A DNA stretch of 64,000 nt, taken from positions 22,620 through 86,619 of the forward strand of contig JANBPU010000055.1 in NCBI GenBank assembly GCA_027575805.1. The letters are read 5' to 3'. Made by a program: the position numbers and the translations under genes. Below the pieces are notes generated by a model. The model saw only the letters and a program-made list of their open reading frames with translations, had not been told where the DNA came from and made no database searches. The stretch is from Mycoemilia scoparia (taxonomy: Eukaryota > Kickxellomycota > Kickxellomycetes > Kickxellales > Kickxellaceae). Of the stretch, positions 1 through 10,947 are shown piece by piece (position 1 is the first letter of the stretch; every line of letters begins with the position of its first letter).

Positions 1-205
1 TGGGGCCACTATTACCTGCCCCAGAGTTATATCCAATAGTAGTAGTAGTAGCAGCAGCAGCAGCACTACTACTACTATTTCCAATTCTCAAATCATCGAA
101 TGCCGTGCTGATAATCGTAGTCTTGGTCTGTAAAGGCGGTATATCCTGATGAATACCAGACATCTCAACGTCTCCACTCTGGGGTTGAGTGGAATCTTCT
201 GGCAT
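1..205 (-). CDS. 5' portion of an unknown protein, cut by window edge
   Basis: The frame is open from the proposed ATG (203-205, minus strand) to the window edge. The first 68 codons begin MPEDSTQPQSG and run into Ser, Ala and Thr homopolymer tracts encoded by repeated triplets. The ATG has A at -3. The frame stays open upstream of it through an Asn-rich stretch, so the true start may be further out or in another exon. No domain is visible in the part present. I do not recognise the gene; only the N-terminus lies here. Confidence 0.5.
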   Translation of the reverse strand, partial: MPEDSTQPQSGDVEMSGIHQDIPPLQTKTTIISTAFDDLRIGNSSSSAAAAATTTTIGYNSGAGNSGP

Positions 206-601
206 CTTATCAAATCGATTTTGAGCGTTGATGTTGTTTACACGGTTGATATTGTGTGGCAAAAAAGTGCCAGAATAAAAAATTGGAAAAAAAGGTAAAT
301 TATAATCACAAACTACCAGGTAAGATTTTATTTATATACATTTGTTTTGTGTTTCCAACATTCAAAAGTGTAGGTCGCTGGTGTGGTAAAACTCATGTCA
401 TGGTCGTGATCTTTGTTATAGTGCTATTTGCATTAATAATGGCAAGTAATCAAGTTCTTTAGGTAAACAAAATTCTTTGATGAGCATTGATCACGGAGTC
501 TTCAATCTCATTTATATACAGAATCTTTGTCTTTAAATATCTTTCAATGCAAAAAATACTAGTTGTATGACAATCAAGAAAGCATTAGAGAATCAGAGGT
601 A

Positions 602-823
602 ATATGGGTAGTTAATTTTGAAGGGCCAACTTTTACTAATAGGTCAGTTTCAACTTGCATATGGATCATAATTTTTGAAGGGTACATTTTGGTGGCCAAA
701 GATTAAAGGGGTAACCACAGCCAAGTGAGTGACTCTATAGCCCTTCAAAAATAACTACCCATATTGGCCTGGCTATACTATCATTGATAATATTAATTTA
801 TCCCTTCAAAAATTATGATCCAC
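602..823. mobile_element. two interleaved MITE copies
   Basis: One element runs about 602-764, with ends ATATGGGTAGTT and its inverted partner AACTACCCATAT. A second runs about 659-823, with ends ATATGGATCATAATTTT and its partner. Each has the family's GAAGGG/CCCTTC step inside the terminus. The ends interleave rather than nest, which suggests insertion of one copy into another followed by rearrangement. Confidence 0.7.
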
Positions 824-1027
824 AAGATCAAAATTCACATGGCTTAAAGGCAAGATGGCTCCTCAGACGAAGCCTTGTGATTAGGCCGAAATCTGATGAG
901 GGCCTACTTCTGCCTACCATAGACTCGATCACTAATGAAATCTTCTCACATATTGTTTGATATCAAATAAAGAGTCGGGCAAATAATGAATTACTCCCAC
1001 ACCACCACGCTTCAACAGGAGCTAAGC

Positions 1028-1120
1028 ATATGGGGAATAATTTTTGAAGGGCTATATAGTCATACATTTGGCTGTGATTCCCCCTATAAATATTCACCCT
1101 TCAAAAATTATGATCCATAT
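1028..1120. mobile_element. MITE copy
   Basis: Left end ATATGGGGAATAATTTTTG and right end CAAAAATTATGATCCATAT are imperfect inverted repeats. The core carries the family signature 'tttggctgtgattcccc'. Confidence 0.8.
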
Positions 1121-1574
1121 CCCCATAGCCGGTTAATTATTTGATAACATTGTAGAAACTCTGCCCTGTCGATCTATTGAAGGGGACTCGTTTGTTCTTT
1201 ATCAAACCAGGAATCCTGGACATGTTGGCCCGGCACACATACACACAAAAATGCAATAAAAACCATAGAACAATCGCCTGGTGCATTCGTTGGATTTATA
1301 TGTTCGCTATAACCGGATGGTGGCAAGCATTGTATGGTTTATTTTTTCTGGCGAACTTGGATGAGCCAACTCGTTTGGTTTGTATAAATACCAATAAAAG
1401 CTTGGCCAATAATCCTGGCCCAAGAATAGCAATGATACAAGGAAAACATCGCAAAAGCGGGTGATAACTAGCGGGTCTAGAACTGCCATAATGCCAACAA
1501 GATTACATATTGGCTTATGAAAGCCACACATTCTATTTCAAAGCAGCCAGAGAATAAATGGCCAGGTTTCATTT

Positions 1575-1690
1575 GGGATCAAGCATGTAGTGGGCAGAAA
1601 TCGGCCCTCGTGTTTTGGCCCAATCACCAGCTATTTTATATGCAACTCCTGGGGACCAATTGTGTCTAAGGCCTTGTGAATTTTGACCAA
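1575..1690. repeat. repeat family B copy, directly abutting a MITE
   Basis: Contains the family-B blocks 'tgggatcaagcat', 'gggcagaaa', 'gcaactcctgggga' and 'aaggccttgtgaattttg'. The same blocks recur at 36186-36320 and, inverted, at 40261-40545. The block ends exactly where the MITE at 1690 starts, as in the other copies. Confidence 0.65.
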
Positions 1691-1777
1691 ATGGGTGATA
1701 ATTTTTGAAGGGGGAATGGTTATAGGGGCAATCACAACCAAATGAGTGACTAACCCTTCAAAAGTAATCTCCCATAT
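1690..1777. mobile_element. MITE copy, internally deleted
   Basis: Starts AATGGGTGATAATTTTTG and ends AAAAGTAATCTCCCATAT. The core 'ggcaatcacaaccaaatgag' is the family signature on the opposite strand. It is shorter than the 120-bp full-length copies. Confidence 0.75.
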
Positions 1778-3310
1778 GATGGTGACCAATTTGTGAGGTC
1801 GTTTTACCATCAACTATTGTGGTTGCTTGAAGAAAATAGAATGTTAGAAGCCAGTGAGTTAACTTGTTGGTTAATTGTGGATAAAGATACGAGTGCAAAT
1901 GTGCGTGCCAAGACTTTTATAAATCAGTAGATCGGCAATAATTACGGCAAAATGATTACAGCCCAAACAAGAAAAACACTTGCTCTACACCACCATCACA
2001 GTGCTATAGTCGGACGTGTAATAATGGCAGGCTTTCACACACATTTGGTAGAAAACAGAATGGCAACGTCACAGTGTGCCCTTCCCCGCTATGTGGCACA
2101 AAGCTTGTCCATTGCACCAGTGTTGGAGGGCATTTAAGAGAGAGTCAAGGAGGCAGTTAATATTGCTGCCTTGATGTCATGGCTCGATCTCTCATTCAAT
2201 CACAATCTGGCCCTTTTCTTAGCAACCATTGAGATGAGATGCTAAAGGCCTGTAGAATATGTGAGCACGGATGTGGCACTGGTGTAGCTTCTTCGGCTGC
2301 AAAGCTCCTTCCGTGCTTTCTATTGCCATTAACCCAAGAATTGCAGTCACTGGGGGCTCGGTTTCTGCGCAAGTTGTATGCAAACCACGCATACAAGTAA
2401 GAGTCATGCTTGGTAGCCAAGGGGGCTCGAAGATTCTTTTCTGACCGCGTTGAGTAATCATTGATCCCACTGCGCCTACCCGCAGCACCAAAGGCGTCCA
2501 GTTGGTCAATGGTAAAAACATTTAAAAAGCTCCAGTTTGTTGTGGCAAGCTCTTTTGTAGCATTGAAAGCCTTGGCCTTGATTGATCCCTTTCATAAAAT
2601 TTCCTTAGCTCAAATAAAAGCGCGCATTAGTTTACACTTTCCTTTCTTAGAATCTGCTCCCACATCCCCTCTCATAAACACTATTCAGCATAATAACAAG
2701 TGGAAAAGAGGGCATCTAGTAAAGTAGTTTTCTAGAGCAATAATAGCCTTGACGCCACATAGATTATAAGCACATCTATCAATAAAGAGCTTTGCTTCCT
2801 CTGCCTTCCGGCCACATCCACACCACCAAGGACGACAATCCATTTGCCAGTTTTTTGCTATAAACCCAGATTTAAAATTTTCTTTATAGCGCTCAACAAC
2901 TTTTATCACGCAGCACCCCACCTCCACCTCTTCCTTTTCACTTCCCCTTTCTATTCTTTCGATTGTTGTTTTCTATTTTTCCTTTAGCCTAGACAATATA
3001 CGCACAAGCTCACATATATCCAAGCATAGGCACATATTCCTACATATACATATACACACCCACACCAAGAGATACAAACTGCTATTGTCTATACTGTTAC
3101 CATTGTTGTTTAGACTAGTCTGGAACGCATTTTGACCTAACTTGCAATCTCTGTCTCTTTATTTTGACATTCTAACCCCAAAAATACAACCTCTTTCTCT
3201 ACACATTCATTAAAGTAAAATCGATATACATATTTTTCCCGACTCCTCTGTGAATAAAACGCATAACCAACTATCAAGAAGACGAATCAAAAAAGGACCA
3301 ATTTCCGAAT

Positions 3311-5634
3311 ATGCCAATTTTACAATCGAGGCCTCCTACTTGTATAGCAATTCTATGTCCACATTGCCAAACCTTTGTGGAATTCAATTTGCTCCCCAAA
3401 ACCAACAGCACCGCCAGTTCACTTGTCAATGTCCAATGTTTTAATTGCAAAACCACCTTTCCAATGGACTTGAAGGATGTTCCATTTTGGGGTCAAAACA
3501 CTGGCGTTACTAATAATGATAATGCCATCCCTACCACTCCTCCCGGCGGTAATGATAGTAAATTCAATGATACTGCTGCCAATAATACCACCCGGTCACC
3601 AGGTGGTGCGCCTAATACTACAACTGGTGGCTTGAATGGCAACGCCTCCACCACCACCGGAGGAGGATATTTGAACCAACCCCCTACTACGGGTGCTTCT
3701 GAATCTTCTAATGGCGGTAACGCTGGTAATGGTAGAAATCGCAAGAAGGGAACAGGTATGTTAAGTTGAATAGCAGCATCACTTCACGTAGATCGCATTA
3801 TACAAAAAGGTCTATTGCCTCTACCAATATAAATTCCCACGCCTTTAACTAAATACAATTTAAAATCTAATAGATGAGGACCCACTCGAGACTGAGTATT
3901 ACGATTGGTTGGATGTTAAACCAACTGCTACTCCGGCTGAAATTAAAAAACGGTACTATGTATTGGCTCTCAAGTACCATCCTGATAAAAACCCTTCACC
4001 AGAAGCCGCAGAAAAGGTTAGTAACTATTGTTGTTCTGGTTCTGGCTGGATCCATCTATCCATCCATCTGTCTATCAATTTGCATCTCTTAATTTATGTA
4101 TGCACAGGTTGTTAAGCCAATTGTCATACACGTGTGTGGGTAAACTAGTTACTACGAATACACATACACATACACACACATACAAAAAGGCAATATATAT
4201 ATGTGTGGCTAAAATGCTCTTTTTATGAGCATTTAATTTCAATGTTATCCTTTGCATATATCAAATATCGTCATCTAACCAATTTGCTTTCTAATATGTG
4301 CATGTATGTCTATTGCTATACAATAATAGTTCAAACAAATCTCAGATGCCTATCAAGTATTGTCCGATCCAAAGGCTAGAAAGCACTACAATGAGTATGG
4401 CGCCAAGAAGGGTGCTGATGTCGTTAGCGGTAAGCTCACTCATTCACTTTCAAATTATGCTTCAGCCTATTTAATAAAAGTATTAATGCTTGTGCTATGC
4501 CTGGTCTACAATGTTAAATGCCAAAAACATTGCTTTTTGGATAATCATGCATACATACATACACTATTACTTGTATAAAATTATGGTTGATTGGTTATCA
4601 CGATCATCACTATCGGTTGACTAATAATCGACGGTATTACGTTCTCTCTCTTTCTCTTTCTCCTAATAGTTGATCCCGCCGATTTCTTTAACCAGGTGTT
4701 TGGCTTGGATCGTTTCGTTGATATGATTGGTGAGCTTAATATTATTTCCGAACTCACAACTTTGATTGATGAGCAATCCGATGACATAAAGAAGGAATCC
4801 GAAAAGGAAAGCAATACCGGTGATGCTGCACAAAGCCCCAAGTTCTCTGCTGGCGAGCCCGGTACACCCGGGGCTATTGAAGCTCCTGGAGCAAACCAGC
4901 ATCAATCAGATACTGCAACCATATCGTCTGTACACAAGGCTGATCTCAAGGCCGAAAAGAGACGCAAGAAGGAAGAGCTAATGAAGAAGGATGCAGAAAG
5001 GAAAAGGAAAAACGAAGAGCGTGTCAAAAAACTTACAGAGAAATTGAGATACAAGCTTGAGACATACACTGATATGCACCATGCCCAAGGAAAGGAGGTT
5101 GCTGACAAAGTCTGGAAAGACCAGATTGTTAATGAAGCCAATGACTTGCGCCAAGAAGCCTTGGGTGCTGACCTGTTGAACGCCATCGGTCGGATATACC
5201 ACTTTAAGGCTAACAAATACCTTGAACGCCAAGAATTTATGGGAGGGTTTAAGGGTGTTTTGACAGCTGTTAAGGAAAAGGGCCAGATCATTGGTGGCAC
5301 ATATGGGGTCATTAAGGCCGCAATGGATTGGCAGCGTGCATGTCAGGAACTTCAGGCAACCGAGAACCAGAATATCGATGCTGATGAGCGTCAAGCTATG
5401 GAAGAACGGGTAATGAAAGGTGGCATGCGTGCTATGTGGTTGGTCGGTAAATTGGAGATTGAGGGCGTTTTGCGTGAGGTTTGTGACCATGTTCTTTACG
5501 ATAAAATGGTCTCTAAGCCTGTTAGACTTCAGCGTGCTCATGCTTTGCGAGTGATGGGTGACATCTTTAAGAGTGTCGAAAAGGATCCTAACAACGAGAA
5601 CCCATTGTTCCCATTTGACTTCAGCAGTCCATAA
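3311..5634 (+). CDS. DnaJ/Hsp40 with N-terminal zinc ribbon and DnaJ-X domain
   Basis: Four exons: 3311-3755, 3874-4016, 4330-4429, 4670-5634 (550 aa); all junctions are GT..AG and the phases fit. Residues C16-x2-C19 and C43-x2-C46 form a probable zinc ribbon. A low-complexity Asn/Gly/Thr linker follows. The J-domain starts near residue 156, with the HPD triad at 184-186 that stimulates Hsp70 ATPase, then the helix IV region '[17 protein letters not shown]'. The C-terminal half, with a Lys/Glu coiled coil around the middle, matches the DnaJ-X type of yeast Caj1/Djp1, cytosolic co-chaperones linked to peroxisomal and mitochondrial import. There is no signal peptide or C-terminal CaaX box. The start is the ATG just before the zinc ribbon; an upstream open frame lacks a better ATG. 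Confidence 0.9.
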
Positions 5635-6199
5635 ATCGTTATAAGCATGATATTGTAAGCAATGGCAAGATGAGTGTGTGATGTATATTCATATTTGGGA
5701 TTAGTATTTAAATTTCAAATGTCAAGCTAAAAGATGATGATAAGTTGCATTAATCATATAAAAGATTGCTATTTCACCATGTTTAGAAAGTAATTGCCGT
5801 TGCTTCTTTCTTTTCAAAACATAACCAATATCATCTCACCACAACCCACCCACCTCATCTCATTTCGTTTTACTTTTTATTTCATATATTTTCCAAAGTT
5901 TTGTTTTTGTTTATGCACTGTTTTTTAGTGCTCTTCTCTTACACCTTTTCATACAATTTTTATTACACTAGTAGCTTGTTGTTCTCTTTACACTTCCCTC
6001 CCTCCCTCATTTTTCTCTAATCATTGTGATAAACCAAATTATATTCTCTTTGCTACTTAATATCAAAAGACAATATTTCTTAGGAACAAAGACAAAAATG
6101 TCTAGCCTAGTAGTTAAAATGTTTATATAGTAAATGGCAAAAATGTCTACCCATTTAACAGTATTTATATAATATAATAACCAATATTAATATACTTTT
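5635..6199. other. 3' flank and AT-rich spacer
   Basis: Holds the probable 3' UTR of the chaperone gene (AATAAA-like AT-rich sequence), then CT-rich low-complexity DNA. No gene is seen. Confidence 0.5.
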
Positions 6200-7132
6200 A
6201 ACTAGGGAAAATCCCATATTTAGACCATTTTTTGAAAATAATCACAAAAGTAGACCCTATTCCCATAATAATCTATAGTTTAGACCATTTAATAAGTATT
6301 ATAATATAAATGTATATTTTGTCTATAGTTTTATTATTATAATATAAAAATGATAGAAAATATAACAGATTTGGCTATTATAATAGGACATACTTTTAAT
6401 AGTATGACTGAAGCAAAGCAGTGGTTTGTGGACTATACATTAAAGAATAGATGTGCATATAAAGTCCAAAATAGTAGTAAGTCTCATTATCAGATAAAGT
6501 GCCCAATTAAAACTAAAGATATTTGCCATTTTTATTTTTATGTCTGACAGAGTAAATATGGTAATATACATATTACTTCTGTATCTTTAAAATACAATAT
6601 ATTTTATAAGTAGGCAGCTATAATTCAATACCAAAAATTGAAAACTTTATAAAAATATAACTATATGATAATACAAAAGCTTCTCCAAGTACTATTGTTA
6701 ATAAAGCTTTTAGACTAGATCTAAAAATTAACTATAAGAAAGTACTTTATACTTTAAATAAAGCAAAATCTGACAACAAAACCAATAGTGTAGAGCCATT
6801 TTAACTCTTGGATGATTTTTTTCAACAACTAAAGAAAAAAAATCTAGATACTGTCATAATATTAGAGACAAATGAGAATTGTCTATAAAAGTGCATTTTT
6901 GTACCTTGGGGTTTCAAATATGGCATTTCTCTATAATTATTGTATTATAATTATAGATGGTACTATATTAGATCAAAGTTCAAAAGTATAATCCTTTCAG
7001 CTTGTATACATGATGGTGAAGGTTAAATTGTCCCTCTTGTGATTACAGTAGTTAGTTCAGAAAATAAAGAATATTAGAAATTCTTCTTATCTCAACTTTC
7101 TAAATCTGTTATGCTGGTAATTATGGGTGATT
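6200..7132 (+). pseudogene. decayed MULE (Mutator-like) transposase
   Basis: An intact start (6350) gives about 65 aa resembling the N-terminal zinc-binding region of MULE/FAR1-type transposases: 'FNSMTEAKQWFVDYTLK', then a Cys pair. Downstream, in shifting frames and through stops, come 'FQQLKKKNLDTVIILET', 'IIDGTILDQSSK' and 'ILSACIHDGEG' plus 'IVPLVITVVSSENKEY'. These match the order of the MULE DDE domain (iDGTHLks, laaDGn.., ifPlAfaivd.EN..). Frameshifts and stop codons make it non-functional. The left flank (about 6205-6300) holds repeated 'tagaccatt' motifs and a GGGAAAATCCC palindrome that may belong to the terminus. A foldback element begins where the similarity ends. Confidence 0.7.
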
Positions 7133-7415
7133 CCTAGAATAGCGACCACCATCACATGATCAACCCATAAGCTGGTAAATAATAGTTTTAAATAAAAGCA
7201 TTATTATTAAAAATTAAATAATTGAGAGCATCCAGAGCTGTAACCAAAGCCCCCTTACGGGTAAGGGGGCTTTGGTTACAGTGGAGGATGCTTTAATTAA
7301 CCTTAATTTATTTAAAAAAAATATTATTTTTTTTAAATTTTTAAATTTTTTTTTAAATTTTTTATTTTTTTTTCACACTTATGGGTGATCATGTGATGGT
7401 GGTCGCTATTCTAGG
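7133..7415. mobile_element. 283-bp foldback/MITE element with a strong central hairpin
   Basis: The ends are near-perfect inverted repeats of about 38 bp: CCTAGAATAGCGACCACC on the left and GGTGGTCGCTATTCTAGG on the right, continuing to 'cccataag'/'cttatgggt' with one indel. The centre (7239-7280) is a perfect 20-bp inverted repeat with a 2-nt loop, framed by a further AGCATCC/GGATGCT pair. The rest is A/T homopolymer. There is no coding capacity, so it is a non-autonomous element. Confidence 0.85.
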
Positions 7416-7733
7416 TGAGCTCCAACTAACTTATGGGTAAAATAAGTAAAGTAAGTAAAATAAATACTATTTCAGATATTATGGCAAGAAATCTTGATAA
7501 CCCAATCAATAAAAAGAAAAATGCCTAAAATAGGTTATTTATTGATCAATTCGGGTTTTTCGTCATAGTCCAAGGTAATTTTATATGTGATGTTTCATGT
7601 CTGTTTTTTTTTGCAAGAACAAACCCAAGTTATGGCTGTGGTTGTGGCGACGCCATTAATTGCTGGACCACAATGAGGTTTTAGAAGATTTCCATGAAGC
7701 GATATCAAGGGATGCTGTAGCAGCATCTTGTTT

Positions 7734-8005
7734 TGTTGTGATATTCCCAATAGAGCATGTTAAATAACATAGCCATACAGCGGCTATTTAGGCTTTCTAT
7801 AGAAGGCCATATTACAATGCCGCCGTTGGGTATTTAGATATACCCAGGACGACGATTGGTCTTAGCATACTACAGCAGCACATCACAGATGTCAACAGCA
7901 GGAGTTGCCATAGATATTGGGAATGCCTATAAATATGAATGATGAGGCAAGATATACTTCTTTCTTTAGTAGTCTTATTTCTTTAATACATATAATATAA
8001 TTCAT
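7734..8005. mobile_element. possible solo-LTR or retroelement remnant
   Basis: The stretch begins TGTTGTGATATTCCCAATA and contains a TATAAATA box (about 7928) followed by a leader-like tract ending in ACA. A 9-bp inverted repeat (ATTCCCAAT at 7743, ATTGGGAAT at 7916) lies inside. Just upstream (about 7620-7675) a frame reads 'SYGCGCGDAINCW', faintly like a Gag zinc knuckle. No matching target-site duplication is seen, so this is weak. Confidence 0.3.
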
Positions 8006-8789
8006 AATATATTAACTAATTCTACCTACCAGATTTTGTGAAACTTGGCATAGTTTCAACAGTTTAGTATCCATTATTTAAAAAATATTAATTCTCAGCT
8101 ATAGCCACTTTGTGGAATCGTCTGTATTATGTTAAATATAAAGACAACAATGTTTGGTAGAGAACTACAACAATATATTAGGAACAATAGTTTAAAGGCA
8201 TTGAGTCCAGTATTGGAAACATTAAAAAGTAAACAAAAGGAAGAGAGTGAGTGAGAGAGTGTGTGTGTGAATAAAGGGTTCAATCAACAACAATGAATTC
8301 TCAAAGTCTTTGTGATAATGATGTGCGGAGATGCGGCAAATTTTTCCCTTAAATTTAAAACACAATATCAAAGAGCGGATACACACACACAAAAATGAAT
8401 TTTATAAAAATAGAAACCTTGATAGGCATAAAATTAATTTGGAACTATGAATCGGTGTCTACATTTTATTGTGTTCTCCCAACAATGTGGCTATTGGAAT
8501 TGTGTGAGTGAGTATGAAAAGCCCCGCCTATTTAAAAAGATCATTCAATTGTATCTATCTAACTGTATTTTTTAAATACGTTAGAGATAAATAGAAGAAA
8601 AGCAAGGGTCTATCGAAAACTCTATTCGTTTTTCAAACAAATCTAGTCATAGCTGTCTAAAAGTGGCTTAAATGGCGGTATAATTGTCTATATGATTTTA
8701 CGGATTTGAATAAAGCGAATATTAAATTCCTAATCTTTTCATAGTCTCTAATAATCTATAAATACACACATAATGCCTTGTAACTCAGA
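8006..8789. other. AT-rich spacer
   Basis: No gene, repeat copy or RNA structure is supported. A TATAAATA motif at about 8757 lies about 30 bases before the start of the next tentative gene. Confidence 0.4.
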
Positions 8790-9324
8790 ATGCCAAGTAA
8801 ACGAATTAAGGCAAAGTGTATTACATCTTTTGAAGAGATTCAAAGGTCCGATGCTTCTACACCACCATAACCACACTAGCAGCCATAATAACTCTCCCAT
8901 ACATAACTATAATGATATGTTCTATTGAATCCATTATTTTAGTGTACAGCCAGAATTCAAAATGTATGTGCAAGTATGCAGTAAAAATCTCTTGTGACCA
9001 ATGTATGGGGACTAAAAGGGTAAAAGGCTATATTGTGGGCGCGTATGTGCCTGCAGATTCAAATATGTACGAATGTGTGCAATTGTTGGAGAAAGCATAG
9101 AGTTTAGGCTAAAAAGACCAACCTTTGATGTATCCTCAATTTTGGAATCTAACCCCCAAGATGCTGATAGAGTGCGATGTGTATTTGCCATTTGTGGACC
9201 ATTATCATGTACAGAATATGGGACTGAAGAATGTGTGTGTGCTGGGAACCAGAAAGAAGGGGCATTTTCTCTCTCTGCTGAAGAATGGAAATTTACCACA
9301 GATGCTGTCAGTGGTAATGCTTAG
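8790..9324 (+). CDS. tentative two-exon small protein, unknown
   Basis: Proposed exons 8790-8845 and 9057-9324 give 107 aa. The intron has GT (8846) and a CTGCAG acceptor (9056), and both exons agree in phase 2. A TATAAATA box lies about 30 bases upstream of the ATG. Exon 2 is open for 89 codons and contains 'CGPLSCTEYGTEECVC', a Cys-rich block reminiscent of MRH/Atg27-type lumenal domains, but no signal peptide is visible. The donor (GTCCGA) is weak and a second donor in the same phase exists 5' of it. It could be a chance open frame. Confidence 0.35.
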
Positions 9325-10097
9325 TTAAAAAGAGGAAATGTGGCGTTCTAAATAAAAGTATTATTCTATTGAAACACAGAGAATAAAAGGTGATTGTTTA
9401 AACTTTTGAGGAGAATCGGGTGTAGTAAAAAGGCCAAGCGGCAGAGGAAATAGTCAATGGAACAGGGCAACAAGAATTGGGGATCCTAGGTTATTGTACT
9501 GACAAGTGTGGCCGCTCTTTCATCAACACTCAGTTCTCAGCCAGTTATCAGACTATAAATCCCTAAAAAGACTTTTTTCGAACAATTAGAATACAATACT
9601 TTATACTGATTAGACGAGCTACATTATCAGTGTTTTTATTCTTATAAGCCATGTTTGATGGACATGGTACACAAATATTTAGAGTTTCTCTGTTTTAATA
9701 TTCAACTTTAACCTGCTGTTAGTTTTTAAAAGCTTATTTCTACTATATTAATAACCGTGTTTTTGGTTAGTTCAAAAAGAAACACGCCAAAAAGTATTAT
9801 ATATATTGTTTTTACAACACAGACACACAGTTAAATGAAAGAACTGTAAATTCCATACCCACATTTCCTTTCCTCTATCTATCTTTTGTTTTGGAGTTAC
9901 GCTACTGCAGTCTTAAAGTAGCTACTTTTGCCCACAGACATCAGCGGCCATTCCTTATAACACACTCGGTGTTTAAAAAGAAAGTAAAGGTAAAGTAGTA
10001 ATTAGCCATTATCCATATTTCCCCCCAAATTCCCATACCAAAACTATGCTTTTCAAGATGTCCTACAAACGTACTCACAGACGCAAGCTCCAGTTCT
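9325..10097. other. spacer with no supported gene
   Basis: AT-rich sequence with no recognisable coding frame or repeat copy. It holds the 3' flanks of the two tentative genes on either side. Confidence 0.4.
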
Positions 10098-10604
10098 TTA
10101 CTGCATGACTTCTAATTCGTCTGGCCCCCACCTTTGCAGGAGTATTACTTCCTTTCCATTGTTGACATTATCACTGGAATTGAGCTCCGCCTCCATCATC
10201 TGATCCACCTCCCTCAGTTCAGTCCAGATCTTCATTTTCCTCTAATTAGAATGGAAAGAGGGGGTGAAGGATGTGGGGGCTTTTCTTAAAGAAAGCATCT
10301 ATATCTCGGTCTTTGACAAACCTCAAACTTGGGCATTATCTCTGAGCTCCTTTATGCTTCGATGCAAAAAATATATCGAGAGCGATGGTGAACCATGAGA
10401 ACCTTGGTGATTTTTCACAGTGTCGTTTGTTTGTAAGCACGTATAAACGCAGGCACAAATTATCCAATTTACAAGACAATAGTGGTGGTAGTGGCAGGAG
10501 TAGTAATGTTGTTTGTGGAAACACTTTTGTAGTCCGCATGTCTGTCCATCTCTGCTTATGCCTGTTCTCGTAGTAGACAAAACATCTTGATAACTTGTGG
10601 CCAT
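10098..10604 (-). CDS. tentative small spliced coiled-coil protein, unknown
   Basis: The ATG at 10602-10604 has an excellent context (AAAATGG). The frame runs open for 93 codons to a stop. A second exon, 10098-10241, follows an ATTAG acceptor and reads 'KMKIWTELREVDQMMEAELN', a plausible coiled coil ending in TAA. Splicing after 10329 keeps frame. The His/Tyr/Cys-rich middle looks non-coding, and removing 10357-10524 (leaving a 28-nt exon 10329-10356) also keeps frame, giving an 83-aa protein. Splice sites are non-ideal (GTTTGA, GTGTTT donors). The gene is not recognised. Confidence 0.3.
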
Positions 10605-10947
10605 TTTCTTCTCGATTCTTTAGTTGTTTAAATTGTCGAGGAAGTCTTATTCTTTTTCTTGGTTTCTTGGGTTTATTTCTTGTCTATTTTATCTCTTTCC
10701 CCACCACATTTGCCTTCATCTACGCCTGTAGTTTATATTTCCTTTTTCATCTCTTTTAAATTTATTTAAACATCTTCTTTTACTTTCCACCTTTATTTCC
10801 CATTTCTATTATTTATTTATCGTATACTTTAACGACCAGCTTTCTCTTTACTGATCCTTTTAACACACACCCTTTCTTTTATTTTAGCCCGCAATACTCA
10901 CATATATATTATCGGTACTACAAGAACTACAGTATAACTACTAAACG
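10605..10947. promoter_or_regulatory. CT-rich promoter/leader of the MFS gene
   Basis: About 340 bases of strongly pyrimidine-rich plus-strand DNA leading into the ATG at 10948. This matches the leader style of other genes in the window. No discrete binding site was identified. Confidence 0.35.

Larger units (their letters stand above)
206..3310. other. repeat-rich spacer without a supported gene
   Basis: About 3.1 kb with several MITE copies (listed separately) and repeat-family-B fragments near 831-905 and 1575-1690. Open frames of 60-100 codons occur on both strands (for example 1177-1464 plus, 2219-2521 minus, 2685-2927 minus), but none has a recognisable domain, a good ATG and splice signals together. 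The last 350 bases are CT/CA-rich and probably form the promoter and 5' leader of the downstream chaperone gene. Confidence 0.5.

Noticed and set aside
2219..2927. Minus-strand frames of 80-100 codons that look protein-like
   Set aside because: The upstream one starts at GTG, and neither could be joined by good splice sites or matched to a family.
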